From assembly GCF_017874035.1 (NCBI RefSeq), contig NZ_JAGGKV010000008.1:62001-126000 (forward strand): a DNA stretch of 64,000 bases, read 5' to 3'. This DNA comes from Paenibacillus aceris. GTDB taxonomy: Bacteria > Bacillota > Bacilli > Paenibacillales > NBRC-103111. Positions 8,743-18,070 of this stretch are shown piece after piece. Below the pieces are notes generated by a model. The model was given only the letters and a program-made list of their open reading frames with translations. It did not search any database and had not been told where the DNA came from. The position numbers were made by a program, and so were the translations under genes. Every line of letters begins with the position of its first letter. Within the stretch, counting starts at the first letter, position 1.

Positions 8743-8762
8743 TGCTCCAACCCCATTTCTTT

Positions 8763-8782
8763 ATGTGAGACCGTTCCCACAT
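8763..8782. promoter_or_regulatory. Candidate LacI-type operator
   Basis: A 20-bp imperfect palindrome ATGTGAGACC|GTTCCCACAT with the central CG that LacI-family regulators favour; half-sites agree at eight of ten positions. It lies between the regulator start codon and an AT-rich region suited to a promoter, so bound repressor would block leftward transcription. No convincing -35/-10 pair could be fixed. Confidence 0.6.
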
Positions 8783-9027
8783 ATTTAATTTAACTTAGGA
8801 TTATTTTTTCTGTGTTATCAGCAAGATAAAAAATTGTAAAGACAAAAAGAGCTAGCCCCAGGTCTTTCTAACCATCGGGACAGCTCCATTACCAAATAGT
8901 GCAAAAATATCACGGATAACTTACTATCAAAATATTATTTACAAATTATAAATAATTGAAATGCAACATTATCTACGCTAATGCCCGTTTAGGTATCTGA
9001 ATCACAAAATACTTCATGAGGTGAATA

Positions 9028-10071
9028 ATGATGAAAAAATTATCTAAAATGATGACTCTATCAGCTACTGCATTATTGTCATTTACAATTGCTAGCCAAA
9101 GCTTCGCTGCTTCTCCTGCTTCTACTTTTACTGATTTGGATAATGTTGCTGCGAAAGATAAAATCATCGCTTTACAGCAAAGTGGTGTAATATCAGGAAT
9201 CACTCCGGAGCTTTTTGCTCCGAAAGCTGCGATTTCAGAAGCTCAAACCGTTCAGCTTTTGGTAAATGCGCTTGGTCTCAATCTGGATCTGGTCAGATTC
9301 GTTAAAGAGCCAAAGGCTACCGATTATTTTAAAAAGGCAAATAATGATGCTTGGTATGCAAATGCACTCATTACCGCTGCTGTAAACAGCCTTGAGCTAC
9401 CCATTGATCTTGCGCCAGAGAAAGAGTTAACTCGTGAAGAATTCACTCATCAACTCATTCGTGCTATTGAAGTAACGAAGAAGCTGCCAATGATTAAGAC
9501 AGTTGTTGTTGAAATTAAGGATCAAGAACGAATCACTCCCGAATACTCAGGTTCCATTCAGCGTGCAATTCAATATGGGGTGATTAAGCTGGGTGCAGAT
9601 GGTACATTTAATCCAAAAGAAGAAATTACACGTGCTGATGCTGCTGCTGAATTATTCAATGCCGTTGCATACTTGAAAGCTCATACAGCACCAACCTCCA
9701 CTGAAGTCTTGACAGCGGCGCAAGGCGTCCAACTGATCAAAGATGCACTTGGTAATGTCGACATTCAGTTGGAAATCAAAATTGATCCGAACACCAAAAT
9801 GACACGTGAATCGTTCACATACCTGCTAGTTCATACTTTTCAAACCAGCGGGAAACTGCCAATGCTTAACGTTGTACCCGTCGAGATAAAAGATAATGAT
9901 CAAATGGAAATCACTAACTCAGGAGCCATTCAAACTGCACTTGCATTAGGGTTGGTTACATTAAATCAAGACGGCACCTTCAATCCAAAAGGTAACATAA
10001 GCCTTGCAGAAGCGACTGAAATTACGAATAATGCTATTAAAAAAGTAAAAGGATTCTTGGAAAATAAATAA
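9028..10071 (+). CDS. Secreted SLH-like repeat protein
   Basis: A 347-residue exported protein with a Sec signal peptide (cleavage near SFA-ASPA, about residue 28). Four or more degenerate S-layer-homology-like units follow: each has an AI..LQ.GVI.G segment, a DGTFNPK or similar turn and an ITRADAAAEL-type helix. Two copies of a TGKLPM...VEIKD-type segment show internal duplication (about residues 155-170 and 285-300). SLH domains bind pyruvylated wall polymers; here the classical motif is weak, so wall binding is inferred. The ATG follows GAGGTG. It stands alone and ends in a terminator. Confidence 0.8.
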   Translation: MMKKLSKMMTLSATALLSFTIASQSFAASPASTFTDLDNVAAKDKIIALQQSGVISGITPELFAPKAAISEAQTVQLLVNALGLNLDLVRFVKEPKATDYFKKANNDAWYANALITAAVNSLELPIDLAPEKELTREEFTHQLIRAIEVTKKLPMIKTVVVEIKDQERITPEYSGSIQRAIQYGVIKLGADGTFNPKEEITRADAAAELFNAVAYLKAHTAPTSTEVLTAAQGVQLIKDALGNVDIQLEIKIDPNTKMTRESFTYLLVHTFQTSGKLPMLNVVPVEIKDNDQMEITNSGAIQTALALGLVTLNQDGTFNPKGNISLAEATEITNNAIKKVKGFLENK

Positions 10072-10082
10072 ATGAAGAAATA

Positions 10083-10115
10083 AATAACCCACTCCCTGCA
10101 ATGGAGTGGGTTATT
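10083..10115. terminator. Terminator between convergent genes
   Basis: Perfect 13-bp stem AATAACCCACTCC / GGAGTGGGTTATT with a 7-base loop, T-rich on both sides. It can serve the SLH-like gene on the plus strand and the HAD gene on the minus strand. Confidence 0.9.
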
Positions 10116-10148
10116 TATTTAGAATCTCACTTTTGAGATTGCTTTTAT

Positions 10149-10769
10149 CTAAACCAGAATTTTTAATATGTCCAATGGCGTTTCAAACTTGTATTTGGCA
10201 GGTATATTTTCATGGTTCTTACATCCCCATAAAGCTAATCCAAAATCAACACCGGAGTCTCTTGCACATTCAGAATCGTAGATGGTATCTCCAATGTAAA
10301 TGGATGATGAGGGTTCAGCTTTAGAATTCTCCAAAAATTTCAAAATTGGTTCTGGATTAGGTTTATGTTTGTTAGTATCATCTGCACAAACAATGTATGT
10401 AAGATATTTCATTAAACCAAATGGTACAAAATCATCTTGTAGCTCTTCTTTCGTCTTTGAAGTGACGATACCTTGGACTATTCCTTTATTCTTTAATGTA
10501 TCCATCAGATTGTTAATACCATTAAAAACATGAATTGAATGATAAAAATCTTTCATAAAGAAGTTCCATCTTTCATTAGCTTTATCAATATTATCAATTC
10601 CTAGTTTGGGCAAAGAAACCGTACCTGGAATCCCTAATACAAATATTAGTTCTGATAAGTCAACTTCTTTGTTGTAATCTGTTTTCAATAATTTTTGTAG
10701 TGAACCCAACACAGCTTCTTCCGTATCGATTAATGTCCCGTCAACATCAAATATAATGGTACTGTACAT
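10149..10769 (-). CDS. HAD-superfamily phosphatase (PGMB/GPH-like)
   Basis: A 206-residue haloacid-dehalogenase-type hydrolase. Motif I is DVDGT near the N-terminus, motif II is VTSK in mid-protein, the motif III lysine lies in HKPNPEP, and motif IV is IGDTIYD. An alpha-helical cap of subclass I lies between motifs I and II. Such enzymes dephosphorylate sugar phosphates, phosphoglycolate or pyrophosphate; the substrate is not predictable. The start is ATG 10769 with GGGAGG upstream, rather than the upstream in-frame ATG at 10871. It is a single-gene unit. Confidence 0.9.
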   Translation of the reverse strand: MYSTIIFDVDGTLIDTEEAVLGSLQKLLKTDYNKEVDLSELIFVLGIPGTVSLPKLGIDNIDKANERWNFFMKDFYHSIHVFNGINNLMDTLKNKGIVQGIVTSKTKEELQDDFVPFGLMKYLTYIVCADDTNKHKPNPEPILKFLENSKAEPSSSIYIGDTIYDSECARDSGVDFGLALWGCKNHENIPAKYKFETPLDILKILV

Positions 10770-10895
10770 TGTCCGTTTACCTCCCATAAATTCCTTATAT
10801 CTAGACACTACTGCCTCGAGATACCATGTGTGTTTGTTCCGATTGTAGGACCTCAAATGATGTCGTGTCAAGCATTGATCGTTTCTTTAACGGCA

Positions 10896-10925
10896 AACAG
10901 CTGCCTTTAAAAGAAGGCAGCTGTT
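10896..10925. terminator. Perfect inverted repeat, terminator-like
   Basis: AACAGCTGCCTT / AAGGCAGCTGTT with a 6-base loop. No gene upstream on either strand obviously needs it, so it may end a decayed gene or a small RNA. Confidence 0.55.
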
Positions 10926-11201
10926 AATATTTTAAAAGCTATGCGCTAATATCCATTATTTTCAAACAGATTTAAAAAAAGTTTCGTTCCGTTCTCTCCT
11001 CAAGGTCACGCCACTCTTGATCATCAAGAAAAGCTTGAAAGTTGTTTTCGCAACAATCACTTCCTTAATTGGATAATGAATGAGCGGGAATTTTTGCATT
11101 GAAGCCCAAAAAGGTATGAATGAACGAATCCATGCCTTTTGACTTCATTTGCTGTGATAATAGCGACAATGTATGCTCTCGCTACCGTTAATCCCGCACT
11201 T
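10926..11201. other. Gene-free stretch with possible gene remnant
   Basis: No complete gene is visible. On the minus strand a short open stretch ending at 10972 reads like the acidic C-terminus of a protein (QAFLDDQEWRDLEERTE), but it has no start signal and is cut off upstream by a stop near 11067. A second open segment in another frame lies just upstream. This may be a decayed gene whose terminator-like hairpin at 10896-10925 survives. Confidence 0.3.
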
Positions 11202-12365
11202 TTAGTCTAATGCCCCGTAAATCGCAGCCCTCAGTCTGGGATGAATGTAAGGCTCAAGGCTTGGTAGTAGTTGCTGCATATACACGACGGACAGTTCTTC
11301 CTTGGGATCGATTATCAAGTATGATCCGGCTAAACCCGCCCAACCGAATTCACCTATCGAGCCGTTGATGCCACCCGCAGCAGGATCAATCATCACACGG
11401 ACTCCCAAACCATAGCCATAACCACGCATATGCGGCCAGTTGAAATCCTTAAGCTGCTGCGGACTTAAATGATTGGTCGCCATCAATTGAATTGTCTTCG
11501 GACTAAGAAGCCGCACCCCATCTAGCTCCCCGCCTTTCGCCAGCAGCTGCGCAAACCGGCTGTAATCGCCGATCGTCGAAAGCAGACCGCCTCCGCCGCT
11601 TTCATAGCGGCTTCCGGATTGATAGTGGGCGTCCATTCTGGTATTAGGAGTAAGCGTGCCGTCTTCTGCACGATCGTACATGGTGCATAGACGATCCCTC
11701 TTGTCCTCTGGTATCCGGAAAGAAGTGTCGGTCATCCCAAGTGGATCGAAAATTTCTTTCTGCAGAAAATCACCGAATGTTCGTCCGCACAATACTTCGA
11801 TCAAAGCAGCCAAAACATCGTGGCTTGTACCATACTTCCAGTGTGTGCCTGGATCGAAAGCCAGCGGAACGGACGCCAATGCTTTGGACAGAGCCCGCAT
11901 GTCCTCGGTAGCTGCAGCGTTCTCCATGATTGCACGAGTTTGTCGCTCGGTTTCCGTGCTGTCCCCACCATACGTAAGACCGGAGGACATTGTGAAAAGA
12001 TCCTTGACGAGGATCGGACCCGACGCAGAAGATAAAGATCTGGCGCCGTACTCGTTATATCGGTACACCTGCGGGTTTTTGAACTCCGGCAGGTACTCTT
12101 CCAATGGATCGTTAAGCAGGAAAAGTCCTTTCTCAAAGAGCATGAGTGCCGCGGTACAGGTAATTACCTTTGTCATCGAATAAATTCGGTAGATCGTATC
12201 CGGAGTGATCTCCTTCTTCTTCTCCAAATCCGAATATCCATGGGTTTCCTGATAAACAACTTCTCCCCGCCGTACAACGGTACAAGCACAGCCGGCAGGT
12301 CCCTTTTCCATGATACTCTTAAGCAGCGGAGTCAAGCGTTCATTCAATCGCTTACTAGGGTTCAT
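11202..12365 (-). CDS. Serine hydrolase, beta-lactamase/class C family
   Basis: A 387-residue cytoplasmic protein of the class C beta-lactamase/esterase EstB family. The nucleophile motif SxxK reads SMTK (in YRIYSMTKVI, about residue 66), the tyrosine motif is YGTS, and a glycine-rich third box lies near the C-terminus. There is no signal peptide, so an esterase or D-aminopeptidase-like role is likelier than periplasmic beta-lactam hydrolysis. The start is taken at ATG 12365, preceded by GGGAGGGG; the frame is open to ATG 12383. It appears to be transcribed alone. Confidence 0.88.
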   Translation of the reverse strand: MNPSKRLNERLTPLLKSIMEKGPAGCACTVVRRGEVVYQETHGYSDLEKKKEITPDTIYRIYSMTKVITCTAALMLFEKGLFLLNDPLEEYLPEFKNPQVYRYNEYGARSLSSASGPILVKDLFTMSSGLTYGGDSTETERQTRAIMENAAATEDMRALSKALASVPLAFDPGTHWKYGTSHDVLAALIEVLCGRTFGDFLQKEIFDPLGMTDTSFRIPEDKRDRLCTMYDRAEDGTLTPNTRMDAHYQSGSRYESGGGGLLSTIGDYSRFAQLLAKGGELDGVRLLSPKTIQLMATNHLSPQQLKDFNWPHMRGYGYGLGVRVMIDPAAGGINGSIGEFGWAGLAGSYLIIDPKEELSVVYMQQLLPSLEPYIHPRLRAAIYGALD

Positions 12366-12473
12366 TCTCCTATCCCCTCCCATAATCGTTTACTATCATA
12401 ATTATAGCATAATCTTCCATAAAAATTAGACCAAATCTATCTATCTCTCGTTGTAAGGTCTAGCAAAGAAAAA

Positions 12474-12497
12474 GCAGCCGATCACATGGCCGGCTGC
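12474..12497 (-). terminator. Terminator of the aldo/keto reductase gene
   Basis: Stem GCAGCCG/CGGCTGC followed on the minus strand by TTTTTCTTT, directly after the stop codon at 12500. Confidence 0.8.
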
Positions 12498-12499
12498 CA

Positions 12500-13354
12500 T
12501 CATGCATTGTCAATTGTGAAATTACTTTCAATCTGGGAAAGATCATCTTTATCTAATTCCCAGCCTATGGCGCTTAAATTATCAAAGATGTGTGCCTTGT
12601 TCGCGGCTTTAGGGATAGTAACTAATCCTTCCTGCCTCAACACCCAGTTTAACGCCACTTGATATACTGTCTTGCCGTGTTTGGCTCCTATTAATTCCAA
12701 TACCATTCGCCCATGCGATCCAACCGGAGGAAAACCTTTCATGCCAAATACATGAGGAGCATATCCAAAGGGTGAGTACCCCATAATCGTTACTCCATTT
12801 TTCTTAGCAAATGGCAAAATCTGATTTTCTATACTTCTATCGTTCAAATGGTAGGCTACTTGATTACAAACTAAGGGCACACTACCTAAATGGTATTGTG
12901 CTTCTTGCATTAGTTGAGTGGAAAAATTGCTTACTCCAACATATTTAACTAAGCCCCTGCTAACTAATTCAGCCATTGCCCCCATTGTTTCCGAAAGATC
13001 ATGCTGCTGACTCGGCCAATGCTGTAAATACAAATCAATGTGGCTTATCTTTAAGCGTTCCAAACTTGCCTCTGCTGCTCTCAAAACACCTTTGTAAGAA
13101 CAATTTTTTGCAGATACTTTAGTTACAAGGAACACATCATTTCTAATATCTTGGATTGCTTTACTAACAATCCTTTCTGCCCCTCCATTTCCATATTCTT
13201 CGGCAGTATCAATCAAGGTAAGCCCATTTGCAATTCCATAACGCAAAGCTTCTATTTCGTCTTTTTCTTTATTTTTATCTTCGCCGAATTTCCAAGTTCC
13301 TTGACCTATTGCAGATATGCTTACATCCGTGTTGCCAAGCCTACGATAAAGCAT
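12500..13354 (-). CDS. Aldo/keto reductase
   Basis: A 284-residue NAD(P)H-dependent oxidoreductase with a TIM-barrel pattern. It shows the AKR signatures IDTAEEYGNG (catalytic Asp and Tyr), the LVTKVS block (catalytic Lys), DLYLQHWP (catalytic His) and the cofactor-binding IPKAANKAH. The start is ATG 13354 with GGGAGG nine bases upstream; the frame is open further back to 13396 but without such a signal. The substrate is unknown; close relatives reduce sugar or aromatic aldehydes. It lies downstream of a damaged membrane-protein gene on the same strand. Confidence 0.93.
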   Translation of the reverse strand: MLYRRLGNTDVSISAIGQGTWKFGEDKNKEKDEIEALRYGIANGLTLIDTAEEYGNGGAERIVSKAIQDIRNDVFLVTKVSAKNCSYKGVLRAAEASLERLKISHIDLYLQHWPSQQHDLSETMGAMAELVSRGLVKYVGVSNFSTQLMQEAQYHLGSVPLVCNQVAYHLNDRSIENQILPFAKKNGVTIMGYSPFGYAPHVFGMKGFPPVGSHGRMVLELIGAKHGKTVYQVALNWVLRQEGLVTIPKAANKAHIFDNLSAIGWELDKDDLSQIESNFTIDNA

Positions 13355-13397
13355 GCACGAATCCTCCCTTTTGAGAAGCCATTTTTGCAATTTCATT

Positions 13398-13729
13398 TTA
13401 TTTTTTCTTTTTAGGATACAATTTGTCGAGTTTGTAATCTACGAAAACACAAATAAGAATTCCTACTCCGATCAAAAGATAAGCCCAACAATGAAAACCG
13501 GTAAAATGCTGGATATCTCTTTTTTCCAATCGGTTAATTTAGTTAGGAAGAACCTACCAAATAAATAATATAAAAATATATTAACTAATCCTAATTCATT
13601 TGAAATTTTAAATTCGAATCCTAGTATGATGAGAATTGTCTTGAAACAAATAAAGGTATGAAATAACAGTGACCGCACAGAATTTTTTAACAATAAAATC
13701 GACCTCAGTAGATAACCATATTTTAACAT
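13398..13729 (-). pseudogene. Small membrane protein gene, probably frameshifted
   Basis: From 13729 an 85-codon frame rich in hydrophobic segments stops at 13472 shortly after ...ILPVFIVGL. The next frame continues without a break through a further membrane segment (LLIGVGILICVFVDYK) to a Lys-rich C-terminus ending in TAA at 13398. The join looks like one membrane protein of roughly 110 residues split by a single-base frameshift around 13475-13500. It could be a pseudogene, programmed frameshifting or a sequence error. No family was recognised. Confidence 0.5.
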
Positions 13730-13806
13730 AAATTATCCATCATCTGAACGAAATCATTGTATATTTTTCACCTTTTGGAAAATAATACTTGCGGGAGGTG
13801 TATGTA

Positions 13807-15120
13807 TTGGAAACCTATGTGGAGATGATCAAAAGTAAATCCAAAACACAGCATGACTTGAAAATAGAACAGCTGCCAATTGGATCGATCAATATGTGGA
13901 TGGTTGGCTATGAATCCATTGTCAATTGGCAAGAAACCATTGCGCACATTTCGAACTGTGGGATTACATCGGAATCCAACTACGAAGAAATATACATGCA
14001 CTTAATCGGACAAGATTGGGATCCAAAAGCTTTGGATGTGCTTTTGCAAGGGAAAGTCGCCTTTATTGACTCTAATTCTGAACAAGCGTTCAGTTTTCAA
14101 GGTAAACTCAAGACACTTGACAGAGCAATAGACAAAGCGGAGAACGAGTCCACTCCCTTTTCATCTGCTATTGTTTTTATGGAGCCCCTATCCACCAATA
14201 TTGGAATTCTTCGTACATCGATAAATTCACCTTGTTTAGAAGTCGAAGGTTTCCAATTCAAAGGTATAGGAACAAAAGAGGCATCATTAGTTTATTTGTC
14301 GGAATGTGTGGATAAAGATTTACTTCATAATGTCAGGCTTGCTTTGAACAAAGCGTCTGAGTCAGACCTCCGAAACGGGCAAGATCTCATCCGATTTTTC
14401 GGAAACAATCGATTTCATCTCGTGTCGCCTTTTCATAAAACGGAAATTCCCGGACAAGCGATCACATCCATGATGAATGGCAGAGTCATTCTGCTAGTCG
14501 ACGGCGAGCCGACCGCGTATGTGCTCCCCTTACTATTCGGGGATTTTATTGCTTTGGATTGGGACAGACAATTCCCGGTTATCGTAATGATTGTGTTGCG
14601 TTTTTTACGCTTTCTCAGCCTGTTAATCGCACTTTTGGCTCCTGGCCTTTATGTGGCTCTAGTATCAATCAATCCTGAGACACTACGTATTGAATTGGCT
14701 CTCTCCATCGCTACAAGTCGGGTTGGAATACCTTTGCCTACATTTTTAGAAATGCTGCTGCTCCTTTTCATCAGTGAAATCATCATTGAAGCGACACAGC
14801 GTTTACCCAAAAGCATAGCTGCAGCGAATACGCTGATCGGAGGCATTATCCTCGGACAAGCAATTGTTGATGCTAAACTGGTCAGCAGTTTAGTCCTTAT
14901 CGTATTATCGACCTCCGTAACAGCTAATTTTGCATTTCCAACTTATTTGAATACGCTAGTGATTAGAATACTGCGCTCGGTTATTGTCGTTTTTTCAGGT
15001 ATTTTCGGCATTTTTGGCTTGTTCGCTGCCTTTATCGGCATATGTTATTACGCTTGCAACTTGCAGCGTTTCGGGATTCCTTTTATGAATTTTCTCTCCC
15101 CCAAAAAGCTAGGACAATGA
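13807..15120 (+). CDS. Spore germination protein, GerA family (subunit A), cluster 1
   Basis: A 437-residue A-subunit of a germinant receptor. It has a soluble N-terminal half and a C-terminal half with about five membrane segments. Family signatures include the AYVLPLLFGDF block, LRIELALSIATSR, RLPKSI and GGIILGQA. The start is a TTG at 13807, eight bases after GGGAGG (13793-13798). It is the first gene of an A-B-C operon and should sit in the inner spore membrane, helping to sense a nutrient germinant; the germinant itself is not predictable. Confidence 0.94.
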   Translation: METYVEMIKSKSKTQHDLKIEQLPIGSINMWMVGYESIVNWQETIAHISNCGITSESNYEEIYMHLIGQDWDPKALDVLLQGKVAFIDSNSEQAFSFQGKLKTLDRAIDKAENESTPFSSAIVFMEPLSTNIGILRTSINSPCLEVEGFQFKGIGTKEASLVYLSECVDKDLLHNVRLALNKASESDLRNGQDLIRFFGNNRFHLVSPFHKTEIPGQAITSMMNGRVILLVDGEPTAYVLPLLFGDFIALDWDRQFPVIVMIVLRFLRFLSLLIALLAPGLYVALVSINPETLRIELALSIATSRVGIPLPTFLEMLLLLFISEIIIEATQRLPKSIAAANTLIGGIILGQAIVDAKLVSSLVLIVLSTSVTANFAFPTYLNTLVIRILRSVIVVFSGIFGIFGLFAAFIGICYYACNLQRFGIPFMNFLSPKKLGQ

Positions 15121-15133
15121 CTCCGGGAAAGAA

Positions 15134-16237
15134 GTGACACCTTTGATGGACCGATGGATTTCAAATCTGCAAGCCCCTATTTTTTTCATTGCTGTCCATT
15201 GCAGCATCATTTTTAGCGCTTATACTCGCTCCATGCTTACTACTACAGATTATGGTCATTGGGAACCGGCTTGTATAAACATGGTGATAGAACTTGTCCT
15301 TATGCTAATTCTACTTCAGGGTCTGCGCAAAGCCGGGAGCTTGGACTATCCAGATTTATTCCTGCCACTCGGCAAATGGATCAGTACAGTGCTGCTCCTG
15401 CCTCTTATCATTTACATCCTGATTATTCCCATTTTGTCAGTTCGCTTCTTTGCTGAACTGATGATCATTGTCTTCATCGCAAGATCGCCATTATATGCAA
15501 TTTTAGCATTATTATGTTTGCTAATGCTATTTGGATCATCAATTGGCCCTCAAGGCATTTTGAGAGCCAGCACATTGACGACAGTCTTCAATATTCCCAT
15601 TCTTTTATTTGCCTTATCGGCATGCATGACGAATTCCAAGTTTATAAAGATTTTTCCTCTGGTAAATCTCAGCATGGATTTTTTGATTGAAGGCAAGTTG
15701 TTAACGACATTGTTTTCGATCTGCCCATTCCTGCTACTAGGTATGCTGCCTCCGATTTGTAAGGTTCAAATGAAATCCATCTTGATCACCTTACTTCCAA
15801 TTGCTTTGCTGTATATTAGCATCGTTTATATCCCTATCCTAATTTATGGAGTTAATGCAGCGAAACTAATGAATTTTCCGTTAATGACAAGCCTTGACTC
15901 CGTTAATATTACATGGTCCATTTTCAATCGCATATCCTTATTCTATGCTGTTGCTTTACTTGCTTTCGTCATGACACTTTCTACATTCTCTCTTTGGTCT
16001 TCAGCGCTCATGATTCATAAAATGATACCGAGATGGAAAGAGAAATATATTAGGCCTGGTCTGACTTTGGTTGTGTTTGTGGTCACCCTAATTATTCCTT
16101 CTTGGGATAGATACGTTGAAATATTGACTAAGGATACTTGGTTTCGCTTAATGATTTATATGATTATCCCAGTCGCTGTTTATTTTCGCGGAAGATTTAT
16201 TGAAAGTCAGGAAAGAAAGCGAGTTCTGTTAAAATGA
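15134..16237 (+). CDS. Spore germination protein, GerB family (subunit B), cluster 1
   Basis: A 367-residue integral membrane protein of the amino-acid permease-like GerB (endospore) family with about ten hydrophobic segments. B-subunits form the ligand-binding membrane core of germinant receptors. The start is uncertain: GTG 15134 lies 13 bases after the A-subunit stop, and ATG 15146 is an alternative; neither has a strong ribosome binding site, so coupling to the A gene is likely. The stop overlaps the start of the C-subunit gene (ATGA, 16234-16237). Confidence 0.92.
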   Translation: MTPLMDRWISNLQAPIFFIAVHCSIIFSAYTRSMLTTTDYGHWEPACINMVIELVLMLILLQGLRKAGSLDYPDLFLPLGKWISTVLLLPLIIYILIIPILSVRFFAELMIIVFIARSPLYAILALLCLLMLFGSSIGPQGILRASTLTTVFNIPILLFALSACMTNSKFIKIFPLVNLSMDFLIEGKLLTTLFSICPFLLLGMLPPICKVQMKSILITLLPIALLYISIVYIPILIYGVNAAKLMNFPLMTSLDSVNITWSIFNRISLFYAVALLAFVMTLSTFSLWSSALMIHKMIPRWKEKYIRPGLTLVVFVVTLIIPSWDRYVEILTKDTWFRLMIYMIIPVAVYFRGRFIESQERKRVLLK

Positions 16238-17301
16238 CGCGTCAGCTCAATACAATCATATTATTGTTTACCTGTGCACTACTCTTAACAGGCTGCTGGG
16301 ATATCAAAGATGTTAATCATCGCGTACTCCCAGTCGTTATGGGGATTTCCTATGGAGAAACGAAAAAATACAGGGTGCATATTCAATTTCCGCTACCGGT
16401 TACCCGTGGTTCAAAATCTAAGGTGTATTATAAGGAAGCGGATACAATCAGTAAGGCACTTACTGATATTGATACGGACATTGAAGCCGGTATTGACTTT
16501 ATGCATCTCCAGTTGGTTATGTTTGATCGTAAGGTCGCGGAAGAGGGAATTAAAGAGGAAATAGCCTATATCATGCGAAGTCAACGTATGCCTACTAAGG
16601 CTCTTATTGCGATAACTTCCGAAGATATGGGCATATTCCTTAATCGCACAGGTAAAGCTATTCAAACTGATTTCAGCTCTCTGATAAATTTTTTCAATCA
16701 AAATGCAGGCTGGAGCCCCGAAATTAATCTTGCCTATCTTTGGGATACCTTCGGGGCTATTCATTCTGATACGGAAGATATAACTATTCCAATTCTACGC
16801 TCAGGAAAATCAACCATGCTCGAATTTCTAGGCTCGGCTGTGATGTCGAAGGATAAAATGACAGGTGAAATTTCGAAAGAACAATCACTTTTGGTTAACT
16901 TGTTCGAAGAACTGTTTCAAGGCTCTGTCGTTCAAGTGACTCATCAAGCAAGTGTACTAATCGTCAAATGTAACAACAAGATTCGTACCTCTTGGCGAAA
17001 TCAGGAGCCTGTCCTGCAGATGCAAATGCAAATCTCGCTGCATCTCATTGAAAATAACGGTGACTTAGACACACGTCAATTAGAAACAGCATTTTCCAAT
17101 GACATGGTGAACAATTATAAGGATCTATTCAAGCAACTTAAAACTAAAAAGGCGGACGCTTTGGGCACTGGTGAATATTTCAGAAGTAAAATGTCATTCG
17201 ATAAGTTAAAAGATTGGCGTGAAACCTACTATCCTAATCTTATAACAGAAATCAAGATTAATAGTCGAATTACGAATACAGGAGATATCGAAGACAAATG
17301 A
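16234..17301 (+). CDS. Spore germination lipoprotein, GerC family, cluster 1
   Basis: A 355-residue C-subunit of the germinant receptor. The signal peptide ends in lipobox LTGC (about residue 21) followed by the family-typical WDIKDVNHR; the rest is a soluble three-domain fold anchored by lipid to the inner spore membrane. The ATG overlaps the GerB stop. The family signature SVLIVK-like block (ASVLIVKC) and the C-terminal GTGEYFR...W segment are present. It is the last gene of the operon; a leftward kinase-like gene converges 15 bases away without a clear terminator. Confidence 0.93.
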   Translation: MTRQLNTIILLFTCALLLTGCWDIKDVNHRVLPVVMGISYGETKKYRVHIQFPLPVTRGSKSKVYYKEADTISKALTDIDTDIEAGIDFMHLQLVMFDRKVAEEGIKEEIAYIMRSQRMPTKALIAITSEDMGIFLNRTGKAIQTDFSSLINFFNQNAGWSPEINLAYLWDTFGAIHSDTEDITIPILRSGKSTMLEFLGSAVMSKDKMTGEISKEQSLLVNLFEELFQGSVVQVTHQASVLIVKCNNKIRTSWRNQEPVLQMQMQISLHLIENNGDLDTRQLETAFSNDMVNNYKDLFKQLKTKKADALGTGEYFRSKMSFDKLKDWRETYYPNLITEIKINSRITNTGDIEDK

Positions 17302-17316
17302 TTTGCACCAGGTTGG

Positions 17317-17847
17317 CTATTCGGTACCATAGTACCGGAAAGGTCCGTAATCGATTATAATAATCATTCTGTCGTGCTCACGGTAACGAAGATTTTTCCA
17401 TTTAGGTTCTCTTTTCGATCGACGAACGATATCGCTAGCTCTCATGCCTGCACGTAAGAAATCGTCACGTAATTGAAATACTTTATCGCAATTTTCACCA
17501 TTTTCCGCAAGCGGTTTATCTATTTTCTCCATGATGATCCATCCATAACCAGAATCCATCACTTTTGCAAGATTGGATTTGAGATGAGAGTTAAATGTTC
17601 GATATATCTCAGCTTCATTTTGATTATTTTTTATCCCTGATTTATCAGTCGCTACTTTTAATACGAAGCCATTGTTCAGATCAAACACCATTCGATGATA
17701 GCCTGCACCAATTTCCTTATAGGGAAATTTCAAGTATGACCTCGCAGCCTCATGATTTTTTTTAGTATCATAATATTTTTCTTCTAATTTTTTCATCCAT
17801 TTCTTAATTAATTTCCGATCATTTGATGTTATAAATTCATTTGCCAT
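17317..17847 (-). CDS. Small protein-kinase-like protein
   Basis: A 176-residue soluble protein with a very compact kinase-like pattern. It shows a Gly-containing loop (IGAGYHRMVF), a VLKVA motif with a candidate ATP lysine, a Glu in the following helix (NEAEIY), a hinge-like WIIMEKID, and IIIDYG near the C-terminus in place of DFG. No standard HRD motif is visible, although KNL could mark the catalytic loop. It may be a minimal kinase, an aminoglycoside-kinase relative or a pseudokinase. GAGAGG lies before the ATG. It stands alone between two germination operons, beside the amine oxidase gene. Confidence 0.6.
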   Translation of the reverse strand: MANEFITSNDRKLIKKWMKKLEEKYYDTKKNHEAARSYLKFPYKEIGAGYHRMVFDLNNGFVLKVATDKSGIKNNQNEAEIYRTFNSHLKSNLAKVMDSGYGWIIMEKIDKPLAENGENCDKVFQLRDDFLRAGMRASDIVRRSKREPKWKNLRYREHDRMIIIIDYGPFRYYGTE

Positions 17848-18070
17848 GTTTAATCATCCTCTCAAGTAGACTACAAAATTATCATTCCGGAATTCAGAAT
17901 CTATTTACCTCCATAGGCTGGTCACCCTGTCCATGCTTTATTTTTAAAAAATATTAACAATATTTATATAAATTATGAAAGTCTGATAGTAATAGAAACG
18001 GCGCTTTCCTATTCATTCAAAAATAATTCATAAAGTACCTCCGATATTTGCATCCCTAAAAACATGAAAG

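Noticed and set aside
13758..13787. TGTATA and AATAATA spaced 17 bases apart, like a sigma-G promoter of the first ger operon
   Set aside because: Transcription would start within the ribosome binding site at 13793-13798, leaving no usable leader.
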